Shown: positions 1 through 5,941 of the stretch, piece after piece | Position numbering within the stretch: the first letter of the stretch is position 1 | How the letters are laid out: the number at the start of each line of letters is the position of its first letter | From: Streptosporangiaceae bacterium | GTDB lineage: Bacteria; Actinomycetota; Actinomycetes; Streptosporangiales; Streptosporangiaceae | Assembly (NCBI GenBank): GCA_030039095.1 | Contig: JASHQP010000638.1 | Span: 1 to 6,465, forward strand | Direction: 5' to 3' | Length of the DNA stretch: 6,465 nt | Program-made: the position numbers and the translations under genes | The notes under the pieces: generated by a model | Databases searched by the model: none | What the model saw: the letters and a program-made list of their open reading frames with translations, nothing else | Told to the model about the DNA's origin: nothing

Positions 1-1185
1 GTCGGGCTCGGCGCGCTGGCGGTGGCCGAGGTGATCGCCGTGGCGGTGCTCGCCGTCGTCGCGGTGCTGGCCGGGCTCGGCGTCGGGCGGGCGCTGGTCA
101 CGCCCGCGGTGCTCGGCGTGCGTCAGCTCGCCGGTCTCACCCGGTGGCTGACCGGTGAGTTGTGCGGTGTGCCGATCGCGTCCCCGTATCTGGCGCCGCC
201 CGCGGGCGGCGATGGCGCGGAGCTCAGCCCCAGGCAGTGGCGCAGCTATCTGCTTGCCGACGAAGCGACCCGGCGGGACCTGCTGTGGCTGCTGCTGAAC
301 CCATGGCTGGGCGCGGGCCTGGCCGGCGGGTCCGCCGTGGCCGTCGTGTACGGCATATTCGGGATGGCGCTTCCGCACGGCTCGACCCAGCTCGCCGGCG
401 TGATCTCGCACCCGCTGTACGGCATCCTGCTGGCGGTGTCCGGGTTCGTGGCCGCCCCGTGGCTGCTGCGCCTCTACGCCGAGTTCACCCGCTCGCTGCT
501 CGGGCCAACCCGGCGGGCCGAGCTGGGTCAGCGGGTCCGCCATCTTGCCCAGACCCGGTCCGAGACCATAGACACGGGCGCGGCCGAGATGCGCCGGATC
601 GAGCGCGATCTGCATGACGGCGCCCAGGCTCGGCTGGTGGCGATGGGGATGACCCTGGACGCGGCCGGGCAGCTGATCGATACCAACCCCGCCGCGGCGC
701 AGGCACTGCTGAACGAGGCCAGGGACAGCTCGGTCAGGGCGCTGTCCGAGCTGCGGGACCTGGTCCGCGGCATCCACCCGCCGGTGCTGGCGGACCGCGG
801 GCTGGCCGAGGCAGTGCGCGCGCTGGCTCTCGACAGCGCGCTGCGGGTGCAGGTGACCAGCGAGCTGCCCAGCCGGCCGCCCGCGCCGGTCGAGTCGGCG
901 GCCTACTTCGCGGTCTGCGAGCTGCTGGCGAACGTGGCCAAGCACGCCGATGCGGTACGGGTATGGATCGATATCCGGCACGATGGCGGTGTGCTGCGGG
1001 TCGGCGTGACCGATGACGGCCACGGCGGCGCCGACCCGGCCGGAGGGTCCGGCCTGCGCGGTATCGAGCGCCGCCTGGCGGCGTTCGACGGCGTGCTCGC
1101 CGTGAGCAGCCCGCCCGGCGGCCCGACCGTGATGAACCTGGAGATCCCGTGCGCGTTGTCATCGCCGAAGACCTCTTCCTGCTGA
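1..1185 (+). CDS. Sensor histidine kinase, HisKA_3 type, 5' end outside the window
   Basis: This is a membrane sensor kinase that autophosphorylates on His and passes the phosphate to the regulator encoded next. The reading frame is already open at base 1 (VGLGALA precedes the first in-window GTG at 22), so the true start lies upstream and the GTG at 22 is probably internal. Counting from that GTG, hydrophobic segments lie at about residues 4-22, 86-116 and 125-150, resembling the actinobacterial 'putative sensor' membrane domain. The H-box ERDLHDGAQARL has its phospho-acceptor His at about 198. The ATPase domain shows ELLANVAKHA (N-box, Asn304), DDGHGGAD (G1, 331-338) and GSGLRGIERRL (G2, about 343-353). 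The pattern matches NarL-partner kinases of the DesK/LiaS kind. Its last 37 bases overlap the regulator gene, which indicates translational coupling. The signal sensed cannot be inferred. The family call is firm; only the missing N-terminus is uncertain. Confidence 0.95.
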   Translation, partial: VGLGALAVAEVIAVAVLAVVAVLAGLGVGRALVTPAVLGVRQLAGLTRWLTGELCGVPIASPYLAPPAGGDGAELSPRQWRSYLLADEATRRDLLWLLLNPWLGAGLAGGSAVAVVYGIFGMALPHGSTQLAGVISHPLYGILLAVSGFVAAPWLLRLYAEFTRSLLGPTRRAELGQRVRHLAQTRSETIDTGAAEMRRIERDLHDGAQARLVAMGMTLDAAGQLIDTNPAAAQALLNEARDSSVRALSELRDLVRGIHPPVLADRGLAEAVRALALDSALRVQVTSELPSRPPAPVESAAYFAVCELLANVAKHADAVRVWIDIRHDGGVLRVGVTDDGHGGADPAGGSGLRGIERRLAAFDGVLAVSSPPGGPTVMNLEIPCALSSPKTSSC

Positions 1186-1796
1186 GGGACGGCCTGACCC
1201 GGATGCTCGAAGCGCACGGCCTCGAGGTCACGGCGGCCGTCGACAACCCCGCCGACCTGCTGGCCGCCGTGACCGCGGACCAGCCGGACGTGGCGGTGGT
1301 CGACGTCCGGCTGCCGCCCACCTTCACCGACGAGGGGCTGCGCGCCGCGCTGGCCGCGCGAAGTGCGGTGCCCGGGCTCCCGGTGCTGGTGCTGTCGCAG
1401 TATGTCGAGCAGCTCTACGCCCGCGAGTTGCTGGCCGACGGTACCGGCGGCGTCGGCTATCTGCTCAAGGACCGGGTCTTCGACAGCGCGCAGTTCGTCG
1501 ACGCGCTGCGCCGGGTCGCCGAGGGAGGCACCGCGATGGATCCGGAGGTCATCGCCCGCCTGCTGGCCCGGAACCGGGGTGGCGAGGGCGCCCTGGCAGT
1601 GCTCAGCGCGCGTGAGCGCGAGGTGCTGGGGCTGATGGCCGAGGGCCGCTCCAACGCGGCCATCGCATCCCGGCTAGTGATCACCGAGCGCGCCGTGGCC
1701 AAGCACACGGCGTCGATATTCCTCAAGCTGGGGCTGCAGCCGTCCGAGGATGACAACCGCAGGGTGCTGGCCGTGCTGGCCTACCTGGGCGGGTGA
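1149..1796 (+). CDS. NarL/LuxR-family response regulator
   Basis: This 215-residue protein is the transcription factor partner of the upstream kinase. The receiver domain occupies about residues 1-122: the acidic pair Glu7-Asp8, the phospho-acceptor Asp52 in VVDVRLPP, Ser83 in LVLSQY and Lys107 in YLLKDR are all present, so it should be phosphorylatable. A LuxR-type helix-turn-helix follows at about 151-196, beginning LSAREREVLGLMAEG, with ITERAVAKHTASIFLKLGL as the recognition region. The GTG start at 1149 is supported by GGAG at 1140-1143, five bases upstream, and it places the receiver domain start at residue 1. The gene starts inside the kinase gene, so the two are surely one operon and made in a fixed ratio. 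The RLPPTFTDEG loop after the phosphorylation site is usual for this subfamily in actinomycetes. The regulon is unknown; no nearby gene is an obvious target. Confidence 0.95.
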   Translation: MRVVIAEDLFLLRDGLTRMLEAHGLEVTAAVDNPADLLAAVTADQPDVAVVDVRLPPTFTDEGLRAALAARSAVPGLPVLVLSQYVEQLYARELLADGTGGVGYLLKDRVFDSAQFVDALRRVAEGGTAMDPEVIARLLARNRGGEGALAVLSAREREVLGLMAEGRSNAAIASRLVITERAVAKHTASIFLKLGLQPSEDDNRRVLAVLAYLGG

Positions 1797-1830
1797 GATG
1801 ATCGAGCCCCGGAACCTCGGTGGCGGCGCT

Positions 1831-2028
1831 TCAGCGGCGCCTGCGCCGGCGGCGTCCCTGCCCTGGCCGGGGCGCGTTGCCCGGCGCCGGGTCGGCGGGC
1901 GCGGCCGGCTTCGGGCTGGCTTCTTCGGCCGCCTCGGCCTCCTGGGCCAGCGCCTCGTGCTCGGGGCGCGGCCGTGACACGTCCCTGGCCCGCATGGCCG
2001 CGTCCACCGTGATCTTCATGCCGCGCAT
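1831..2028 (-). CDS. Small conserved-looking protein with a seven-arginine C-terminus, function unknown
   Basis: I do not recognise a named family. From ATG at 2028 the product has 65 residues; a start at ATG 2019 (MKITVDAAMRARDVSRP) would give 62. A G-run lies at about 2031-2035: very close to ATG 2028 and about 11 bases from ATG 2019, so the start is unsettled. The N-terminal third is ordered-looking (KITVDAAMRARDVSRPRPEH), the middle is Ala/Glu/Pro-rich and probably unstructured, and the protein ends GQG followed by seven Arg. Of about 65 codons only five end in A or T, which strongly argues that it is translated. It begins 26 bases after the stop of the Eis-like acetyltransferase and is probably cotranscribed with it. 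Its 3' end faces the response regulator gene across 34 bases. The basic tail could bind nucleic acid or the ribosome, but that is only a guess. Confidence 0.6.
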   Translation of the reverse strand: MRGMKITVDAAMRARDVSRPRPEHEALAQEAEAAEEASPKPAAPADPAPGNAPRPGQGRRRRRRR

Positions 2029-2054
2029 GTCCCCCAGTCTCGCACGTGGCCGGG

Positions 2055-3314
2055 TCAGAAGCCCGTCGGGCTCCACGGCGCGGGGTCCCAGGACAGGGCG
2101 GCAGACAGCGCCGCGATCGCGCCCGGCGTTGCCTCGTCGGCGAGCCCCGCGCGGGCCAGCGCGCCGAGCGTGGTGCCGCCCAGGTATGTGGCGCCGAGCG
2201 ACTGGACAGGCAGCGTCACGTCGGCCGCGGCCGACGTCCGCTCGCAGGTCGATCGCTCATCCCCGGCCCGGCCCGGCGCGCGCAGCCGCCAGCGCCCGGC
2301 GTTCTCGGCGAATAGGCCGTCGGCGACCTCGATGACCACGTCAACCGGGCACGAGTACCGTCGGGTCGCGAGCGCTTCCGGCACGCTGACCAGCCGGACC
2401 CAGAGTCCGTCGAGCAGCCGCGGACGTGCCCGGCGGCCGTCGGCGAGCAGGTAGAGCAGCGGCTCGTCAACCGGTCGCGCGTGGGCCCGCACCTCGCCCA
2501 CCAGGTCCCGGTTCAGCAGGTCGTTCCAGACGGCCGCGTAGGCCGCCGGATCGGTGGCGATGAGCTCCCGGACCTGCAGCACGCCCCCGGGAATCCCGTC
2601 ATCGGCCCAGATCGGCCGCACCGAGTACAAGGCGTACCCGCGGGGCCCGGCGGCGTCCTCGGCTATCACGCAGCGCAGCGGGCTGCTGCCGGAGCGGCGG
2701 TGCTCCGGGTCCCACCTGATGTGCTCCCACCAGCGGTCATCCCTGGCGAACATGGCGGGCCTGTCGCGAAGCACCGAATCGAAGACCCTGGCCAGATCGG
2801 GCGTGGCGTCTCGTGGCTCGGCGGCCCGCAGCCGCAGCGGGCCCTGTGCTCCCGGTGCCGCGGCCCGCGCCAGGTCGGCGCCCTCGCCGCGGCGGATCGT
2901 GAGGTTGAGCTCGCTGGTCGCGGCGCCGTACCCGAATCTGGCGTAGATGCCGGCCTCCGAGGCGAACAGCGCAGCGACCGCCTCACCGCGCTCACGGAGG
3001 TCGGCCAGCTGGCGGCGCATCAGGCTGCTCAGGATCCCCCGGCGCCGGTGGGAGGGTGACGTGGCGACCGCGGTCACACCGGCCACTGCGGCAACGCCGC
3101 CCGGAACGGTCATCCGGAGCGACAGTGCTGCCGCCGTCCCCGCAATGTCGGCCCCGTCAAAGGCAGCCAGTGACCGGCCGAACTCGAAGACACCCATCTC
3201 GTGCGGCAGTTCTTCGCTGGTCGGGTACGGAGCGTTGAAGGCGTGCTCGATCACCGCGTAGAAGGCGCCGAACTCCTCCTCGCTGATCGGGCGGATCGGA
3301 TAGGCAGCGGCCAT
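2055..3314 (-). CDS. Eis-like GNAT N-acetyltransferase with SCP2-like C-terminal domain
   Basis: This 419-residue protein matches the length and architecture of mycobacterial Eis (enhanced intracellular survival; 402 residues), which acetylates amines such as aminoglycosides or lysine side chains using acetyl-CoA. The first GNAT domain carries the acetyl-CoA pyrophosphate-binding loop at about residues 86-95 (SPSHRRRGIL), and ASEAGIYARFGYG at about 118-130, whose first Tyr (about 124) aligns with the catalytic Tyr126 of Eis. A second GNAT-like domain follows (GYALYSVRP, VRELIATDP). The SCP2-like C-terminal domain includes QSLGATYLGGTTLGALARAG. The protein ends in Phe, as Eis does; there the terminal carboxylate is catalytic. 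ATG 3314 is preferred because it matches the Eis N-terminus; in-frame ATG 3335 and a start at 3434 also exist but would run into the divergent promoter region. The natural substrate is unknown. Confidence 0.9.
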   Translation of the reverse strand: MAAAYPIRPISEEEFGAFYAVIEHAFNAPYPTSEELPHEMGVFEFGRSLAAFDGADIAGTAAALSLRMTVPGGVAAVAGVTAVATSPSHRRRGILSSLMRRQLADLRERGEAVAALFASEAGIYARFGYGAATSELNLTIRRGEGADLARAAAPGAQGPLRLRAAEPRDATPDLARVFDSVLRDRPAMFARDDRWWEHIRWDPEHRRSGSSPLRCVIAEDAAGPRGYALYSVRPIWADDGIPGGVLQVRELIATDPAAYAAVWNDLLNRDLVGEVRAHARPVDEPLLYLLADGRRARPRLLDGLWVRLVSVPEALATRRYSCPVDVVIEVADGLFAENAGRWRLRAPGRAGDERSTCERTSAAADVTLPVQSLGATYLGGTTLGALARAGLADEATPGAIAALSAALSWDPAPWSPTGF

Positions 3315-3320
3315 GCCTTG

Positions 3321-3327
3321 ATTCTTA
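3321..3327 (-). promoter_or_regulatory. Possible -10 element for the acetyltransferase gene
   Basis: Read on the minus strand, TAAGAAT lies six bases before ATG 3314; its last six bases match TATAAT at four positions. There is no convincing Shine-Dalgarno upstream of this ATG at normal distance. The arrangement would fit transcription starting at or next to the A of the ATG (a leaderless mRNA), which is common in actinomycetes. No clear -35 is visible, so this is tentative. Confidence 0.25.
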
Positions 3328-3352
3328 CCGGGCATGGGGCCGGCACCGCGAC

Positions 3353-3362
3353 CGAATATTCG
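3353..3362. promoter_or_regulatory. Perfect 10-bp palindrome in the divergent promoter region
   Basis: CGAATATTCG is an uninterrupted palindrome and an AT-rich spot in a very GC-rich region. It lies about 40 bases from the acetyltransferase ATG and about 50 bases from the phosphatase ATG, so a regulator bound here could act on both genes. It is short enough to occur by chance, and no protein partner can be named. Confidence 0.3.
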
Positions 3363-3398
3363 CCGCTCCGTGAACGTGCCGTAATGCCCGGATACCGG

Positions 3399-3404
3399 TA
3401 CAGT
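3399..3404 (+). promoter_or_regulatory. Possible -10 element for the phosphatase gene
   Basis: TACAGT fits the actinobacterial TAnnnT -10 pattern and ends nine bases before ATG 3414. With the usual spacing, transcription would begin at or just before that ATG, giving a leaderless message, which agrees with the lack of a good ribosome binding site. A short palindrome TACCGGTA (3393-3400) overlaps it and could be an operator. A recognisable -35 is absent. Confidence 0.3.
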
Positions 3405-3413
3405 GCCGGCAAG

Positions 3414-4514
3414 ATGGTTCGTGTTGTTCCGCATCGGCTACTGACCGCAACGCGCGCCGTGGCGCGGCGGGTGCGTGGGTTGGTCCTGCGGCAATTCATC
3501 ACCAGAAACCGGCGGCTCGCGTTCGGGCTCGCGCTAGCCGTCGCCGCCATCGGCGTTGCGGCGGTTCACGTTTCGGAATTCTGGTTTTCGCCGGGCGTCA
3601 TGATCCTGCCGCTGCTTGCGGGAGGTCTGCTGCTGTGGCCCCGTGCGCTGCGGATCCTGTTCGGTCTCGTCGCTGTCGCGCTTGCGTATGACGCGCTGAT
3701 GGGCAAGGCCGGGGCGGGAATCATCGCCACGGTCGCGGTCACGATCGTGTTCGCTGACGCGCTGGCGAGGGCCCGGGCGAAGCTGGGTGTGCTGGGGCTG
3801 CGCGGCGACCGGATGCTGATCGAGTTGCGGGACCGGATCCGGGCCCAGGGCAGGCTGCCCGACCTGCCCGATGGCTGGCGGTCAGCGGCGGTGCTGAAAC
3901 CGGCGGGCGGGGCGTCGTTCGGTGGCGACTTCGTGGTGTCCGCCTGCGACGGCAAGACGCTGGAGGTTGCCCTGGTCGACGTGGCGGGGAAGGGAATCGA
4001 CGCCGGGACGCGTGCGCTGCTGCTCTCCGGCGCGTTCGGCGGGCTTCTCGGCTCGGTGCCCGCGGGCGACTTCCTCGCCGCGTGCAATGCCTACCTGCGC
4101 CGTGGCGCGGCGGCCGAGGGCTTCGTGACCGCCGTGCACCTGTCCCTCGACCTGGCCACCGGGGACTACGTCGTCGACTCCGCTGGGCATCCGCCCGCCG
4201 CGCACTTCGAGGCCGGCAGCGGCAACTGGCGGCTCACTCAGGCACGCGGGATCGTCCTGGGCGTGGTCGCTGACCTGCGGAGCGTGCCGGAGCGTGGGGT
4301 GCTGCGTCCCGGCGATGCCCTGATGCTCTACACCGACGGGCTGATCGAGGCTCCGGGCCGGGACATCGACGCCGGGATCGACCGCCTGCTCGGCCAGGCG
4401 GATCTTCTCGTCACGTCGGGGTTCGGGCCGGGCGCGGGCAAGCTCGTCCAGGCCATGCAGGCCCCGGGCGCGAGTTCGGACGACTGCGCGCTCGTCATCA
4501 TCTGGCGGAGCTGA
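3414..4514 (+). CDS. Membrane-anchored PP2C-type Ser/Thr phosphatase (SpoIIE domain)
   Basis: From ATG 3414 the product has 366 residues. A basic N-terminus (about 1-35) precedes roughly four hydrophobic segments at about 36-52, 60-76, 77-93 and 100-117, followed by a cytosolic SpoIIE/PP2C domain from about 155. Its metal-binding aspartates are visible: GGDF (Asp172), VDVAGKGIDAG (Asp189), LYTDGLIEA (Asp308) and DDCALVI (356-357); DSAGHPPAAHF (about 255-265) is also typical. The family removes phosphate from Ser/Thr of target proteins, often anti-anti-sigma factors, but no such partner, PAS, GAF or kinase domain is encoded here. The frame is open back to 3201, but those codons lie antisense to the acetyltransferase and lack family character. 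ATG 3384 is an alternative start adding ten residues. The 3' end overlaps the end of cvnD by 17 bases on the opposite strand. The family is certain; the start is less so. Confidence 0.92.
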   Translation: MVRVVPHRLLTATRAVARRVRGLVLRQFITRNRRLAFGLALAVAAIGVAAVHVSEFWFSPGVMILPLLAGGLLLWPRALRILFGLVAVALAYDALMGKAGAGIIATVAVTIVFADALARARAKLGVLGLRGDRMLIELRDRIRAQGRLPDLPDGWRSAAVLKPAGGASFGGDFVVSACDGKTLEVALVDVAGKGIDAGTRALLLSGAFGGLLGSVPAGDFLAACNAYLRRGAAAEGFVTAVHLSLDLATGDYVVDSAGHPPAAHFEAGSGNWRLTQARGIVLGVVADLRSVPERGVLRPGDALMLYTDGLIEAPGRDIDAGIDRLLGQADLLVTSGFGPGAGKLVQAMQAPGASSDDCALVIIWRS

Positions 4515-5121
4515 CCGGCGCCGCCGGGTCGGGACCGACGGCGAGCAGCCGGATCGCGTGCTCGACGAGTGTGACCAGGACGTCACGGCAGGACGAGCGC
4601 CGCCGCGCGTCGCACAGCACGACCGGCACGTCGAGGTTCAGTTTGAGGGCGGATCTGACGATCTCCGGATCGAAGCGCCTCGCCCCGTCGAAGCAGTTCA
4701 CCGCCACGGTGAACGGCGTGCCCCGCTGCTCGAAGTAATCGACCGAGGGAAAACAGTCGGCCAGCCGCCGGGTGTCGGCAAGCACGACGGCACCCAGGGC
4801 ACCGAGCGCCAGCTCATCCCACATGAACCAGAAGCGCTGCTGCCCGGGCGTACCGAAGAGATAGACCACCAGGTCTTCCCTGATCGTGATGCGGCCGAAG
4901 TCCATAGCGACCGTCGTCGTGGTCTTGTGCTCGACGCCGTCGGTGAGATCCACCCGCATGCCCGGCTCGCTCAGGTCCTCCTCCGTCCGCAGCGGCCGGA
5001 TCTCGGTCAGCGCGCCCACCAGCGTGGTCTTGCCGGCCCCGAATCCGCCCGCGACCAGGATCTTGATCGCGACCGGGACCGGTTCTGCGTGGCTGGCCGG
5101 ATAAGAGCCTGCGGAGCCCAT
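4498..5121 (-). CDS. cvnD: Conservon Ras-like GTPase, CvnD family
   Basis: This 207-residue small GTPase is the last gene of the conservon. In Streptomyces, CvnD proteins bind GTP and associate at the membrane with CvnA, CvnB and CvnC as a signalling complex. The P-loop GGFGAGKT lies at 25-32, a Thr-rich switch region HKTTTTVAMDFG at 65-76, the G3-type motif FGTPGQQRF at 89-97, a G4-type NCFD at 142-145 (in place of NKxD, as is usual in this family) and CDAR at 170-173. The start ATG at 5121 is strongly supported by AGGGAGGT (5127-5134), five bases upstream. Residues 1-16 are a variable, probably disordered leader. Its first 308 bases are also covered by the extended reading frame of cvnC. 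The stop lies inside the 3' end of the convergent phosphatase gene. No cytochrome P450 gene (sometimes found as cvnE) follows. Confidence 0.95.
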   Translation of the reverse strand: MGSAGSYPASHAEPVPVAIKILVAGGFGAGKTTLVGALTEIRPLRTEEDLSEPGMRVDLTDGVEHKTTTTVAMDFGRITIREDLVVYLFGTPGQQRFWFMWDELALGALGAVVLADTRRLADCFPSVDYFEQRGTPFTVAVNCFDGARRFDPEIVRSALKLNLDVPVVLCDARRRSSCRDVLVTLVEHAIRLLAVGPDPAAPVSSAR

Positions 5122-5476
5122 CTGCCACCTCCCTCAGCAGTTGCGGGTCGGCAAGCCGCGTGGGCACCGGGTGATAAACCCTGACGAGCCCCCGTTCTCG
5201 CATGTCCGACAGGAGGATGCGGACCACGCCGAGGGGAAGATCCATGTCGGAGGCGAGGTCGGCCACCGAGGCCGGGAGGCGGCACAGCCGCAGCAGGGCC
5301 AGGTGCTCCGGCTCGAGACCGTAGGTGTTCGCGTGTGCCCCGCGAACGGCGGTGACCATCGCCATCAGGTCGAAGGCCTCTTCGCCGGCCGGCCGGGTCC
5401 GGCCGCCGGTCAGCGCATAGGGACGGACGAGCGGGCCGGCTTCATGGTCGAGCCACCTGTCGTCTGCGGGGGGCAC
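4814..5476 (-). CDS. cvnC: Conservon DUF742 protein, CvnC family, with abnormal read-through extension
   Basis: The normal protein is residues 1-124. It shows the conserved LVRPYALTGGRTRP (16-29), a winged-helix region with LPASVADLASDMDLPLGVVR and LLSDMRERGLVRV (about 67-100), and the terminal LREVADGLRRL (114-124). CvnC proteins usually stop right there, at about 120-130 residues. Here codon 125 is TTA (5104-5102) and the frame stays open to TGA at 4814-4816. This adds about 96 Gly/Arg/Asp-rich residues that are simply the +1-shifted reading of cvnD and have no domain character. TTA is one substitution from TAA or TGA. The GTG start at 5476 lies six bases after the cvnB stop, so translation is probably coupled; only a weak GGA precedes it. 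CvnC likely bridges the CvnA/CvnB part and the GTPase. The DUF742 call is firm; whether the tail is made is doubtful. Confidence 0.85.
   Translation of the reverse strand: MPPADDRWLDHEAGPLVRPYALTGGRTRPAGEEAFDLMAMVTAVRGAHANTYGLEPEHLALLRLCRLPASVADLASDMDLPLGVVRILLSDMRERGLVRVYHPVPTRLADPQLLREVADGLRRLLSGQPRRTGPGRDQDPGRGRIRGRQDHAGGRADRDPAAADGGGPERAGHAGGSHRRRRAQDHDDGRYGLRPHHDQGRPGGLSLRYARAAALLVHVG
5127..5134 (-). promoter_or_regulatory. Strong ribosome binding site for cvnD inside cvnC
   Basis: On the minus strand AGGGAGGT is close to a full anti-16S match, five bases before ATG 5121. It fixes the cvnD start and shows that cvnD is initiated independently within the end of the DUF742 coding region. 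Confidence 0.8.
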
Positions 5477-5482
5477 TCCGGG

Positions 5483-5893
5483 TCACTTCGTCTCTGACAT
5501 GTAGCCGATGGGCCGGGGGGTGACGGCAAGATGCTCCCCGACCCGCTTGACGAGAACCGCCATCTCGTAGGCGACGAGGCCCACGTCGGCGGACGAGGCC
5601 GCCAGGACCGCGAGGCACGAGCCCTCGCCAGCGGCGGTCACGAACAGGAACTCGGACTCCATCTCGATGATGATCTGGCGCGCCGGACCGCCTCCGAAAT
5701 GCCGTCCGATGCCCCTGGCCAGGCTCTGGAAGCCAGCTGCGGCCGCCGAGAGGTGGTCGGCATCCTCCTTGCTCAGCCTGGCCGAGGCCCCGATCGTGAG
5801 GCCGTCTCTGGAAAGGATGACGGCCCTGCTGATGTGGACGACCCTGGCGACCAGATCATCGAGGAGCCAGTCAAGCTCGCTGGCCTGGCCCAC
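5483..5893 (-). CDS. cvnB: Conservon Roadblock/LC7-domain protein, CvnB family
   Basis: This 136-residue protein is a small alpha/beta regulator related to MglB and dynein light chain 7, proteins that pair with small GTPases. The start is set at GTG 5893 because GGGGG (5899-5903) lies five bases upstream. An in-frame GTG at 5932 would add 13 residues but has no ribosome binding site and would leave almost no spacer after cvnA. Motifs seen: ELDWLLDDLVARV (6-18), SRAVILSRDGL (about 22-32), FQSLARGIGRHFGGG (about 55-69), IIIEMESEFLFV and GEGSCLAVLA (about 89-98). All are typical of conservon LC7 proteins, and the length is normal. It is separated from the cvnA stop by 48 bases and from the cvnC start by six, so cvnBCD is a tightly packed unit. 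Known CvnB proteins interact with CvnA and CvnD; that role is inferred here. Confidence 0.95.
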   Translation of the reverse strand: MGQASELDWLLDDLVARVVHISRAVILSRDGLTIGASARLSKEDADHLSAAAAGFQSLARGIGRHFGGGPARQIIIEMESEFLFVTAAGEGSCLAVLAASSADVGLVAYEMAVLVKRVGEHLAVTPRPIGYMSETK

Positions 5894-5898
5894 GTCTT

Positions 5899-5906
5899 CC
5901 CCCTTT
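5899..5906 (-). promoter_or_regulatory. Ribosome binding site for cvnB
   Basis: The minus strand reads AAAGGGGG then five bases and GTG. This site decides for the start at 5893 over the in-frame GTG at 5932. Confidence 0.6.
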
Positions 5907-5941
5907 GGTGCTCCCGACGCCGCGATCGGCACGCTGCGTCA

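Noticed and set aside
734..1327. 197-codon minus-strand frame across the kinase and regulator
   Set aside because: It is Arg/Ala/Pro/Ser-rich, without a domain, and lies opposite the ATPase and receiver domains.
1149..1796. Receiver loop RLPPTFTDEG and the LuxR tail as an unusual regulator variant
   Set aside because: This loop and tail are common among actinobacterial NarL-type regulators, and all phosphorylation residues are normal.
1825..1848. Overlapping GC-rich inverted repeats between the convergent response regulator and Arg-tailed genes, possibly a terminator
   Set aside because: They lie in the run of Arg codons at the 3' end of the small gene, one has only a 2-4 base loop, and there is no T-tract. 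Codon repetition explains them.
2481..3059. 192-codon plus-strand frame inside the acetyltransferase gene
   Set aside because: The opposite strand carries all Eis motifs through this interval; the frame has no domain and no ribosome binding context.
3201..3413. Upstream extension of the phosphatase frame by 71 codons
   Set aside because: The added residues have no family resemblance, lie antisense to the start of the acetyltransferase and would place translation across the divergent promoter.
3882..4586. Long open frame on the minus strand inside the phosphatase gene
   Set aside because: It is antisense to clear PP2C motifs, has low-complexity Arg/Pro/Gly composition and no recognisable domain; typical of high-GC DNA.
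4558..5184. 208-codon plus-strand frame across cvnD and the end of cvnC
   Set aside because: It is antisense to the GTPase motifs and its composition is that of a shadow frame.
5894..5932. Extended N-terminus of cvnB from GTG 5932
   Set aside because: No ribosome binding site precedes it, whereas GTG 5893 has a G-rich site at good spacing and gives the usual family length.
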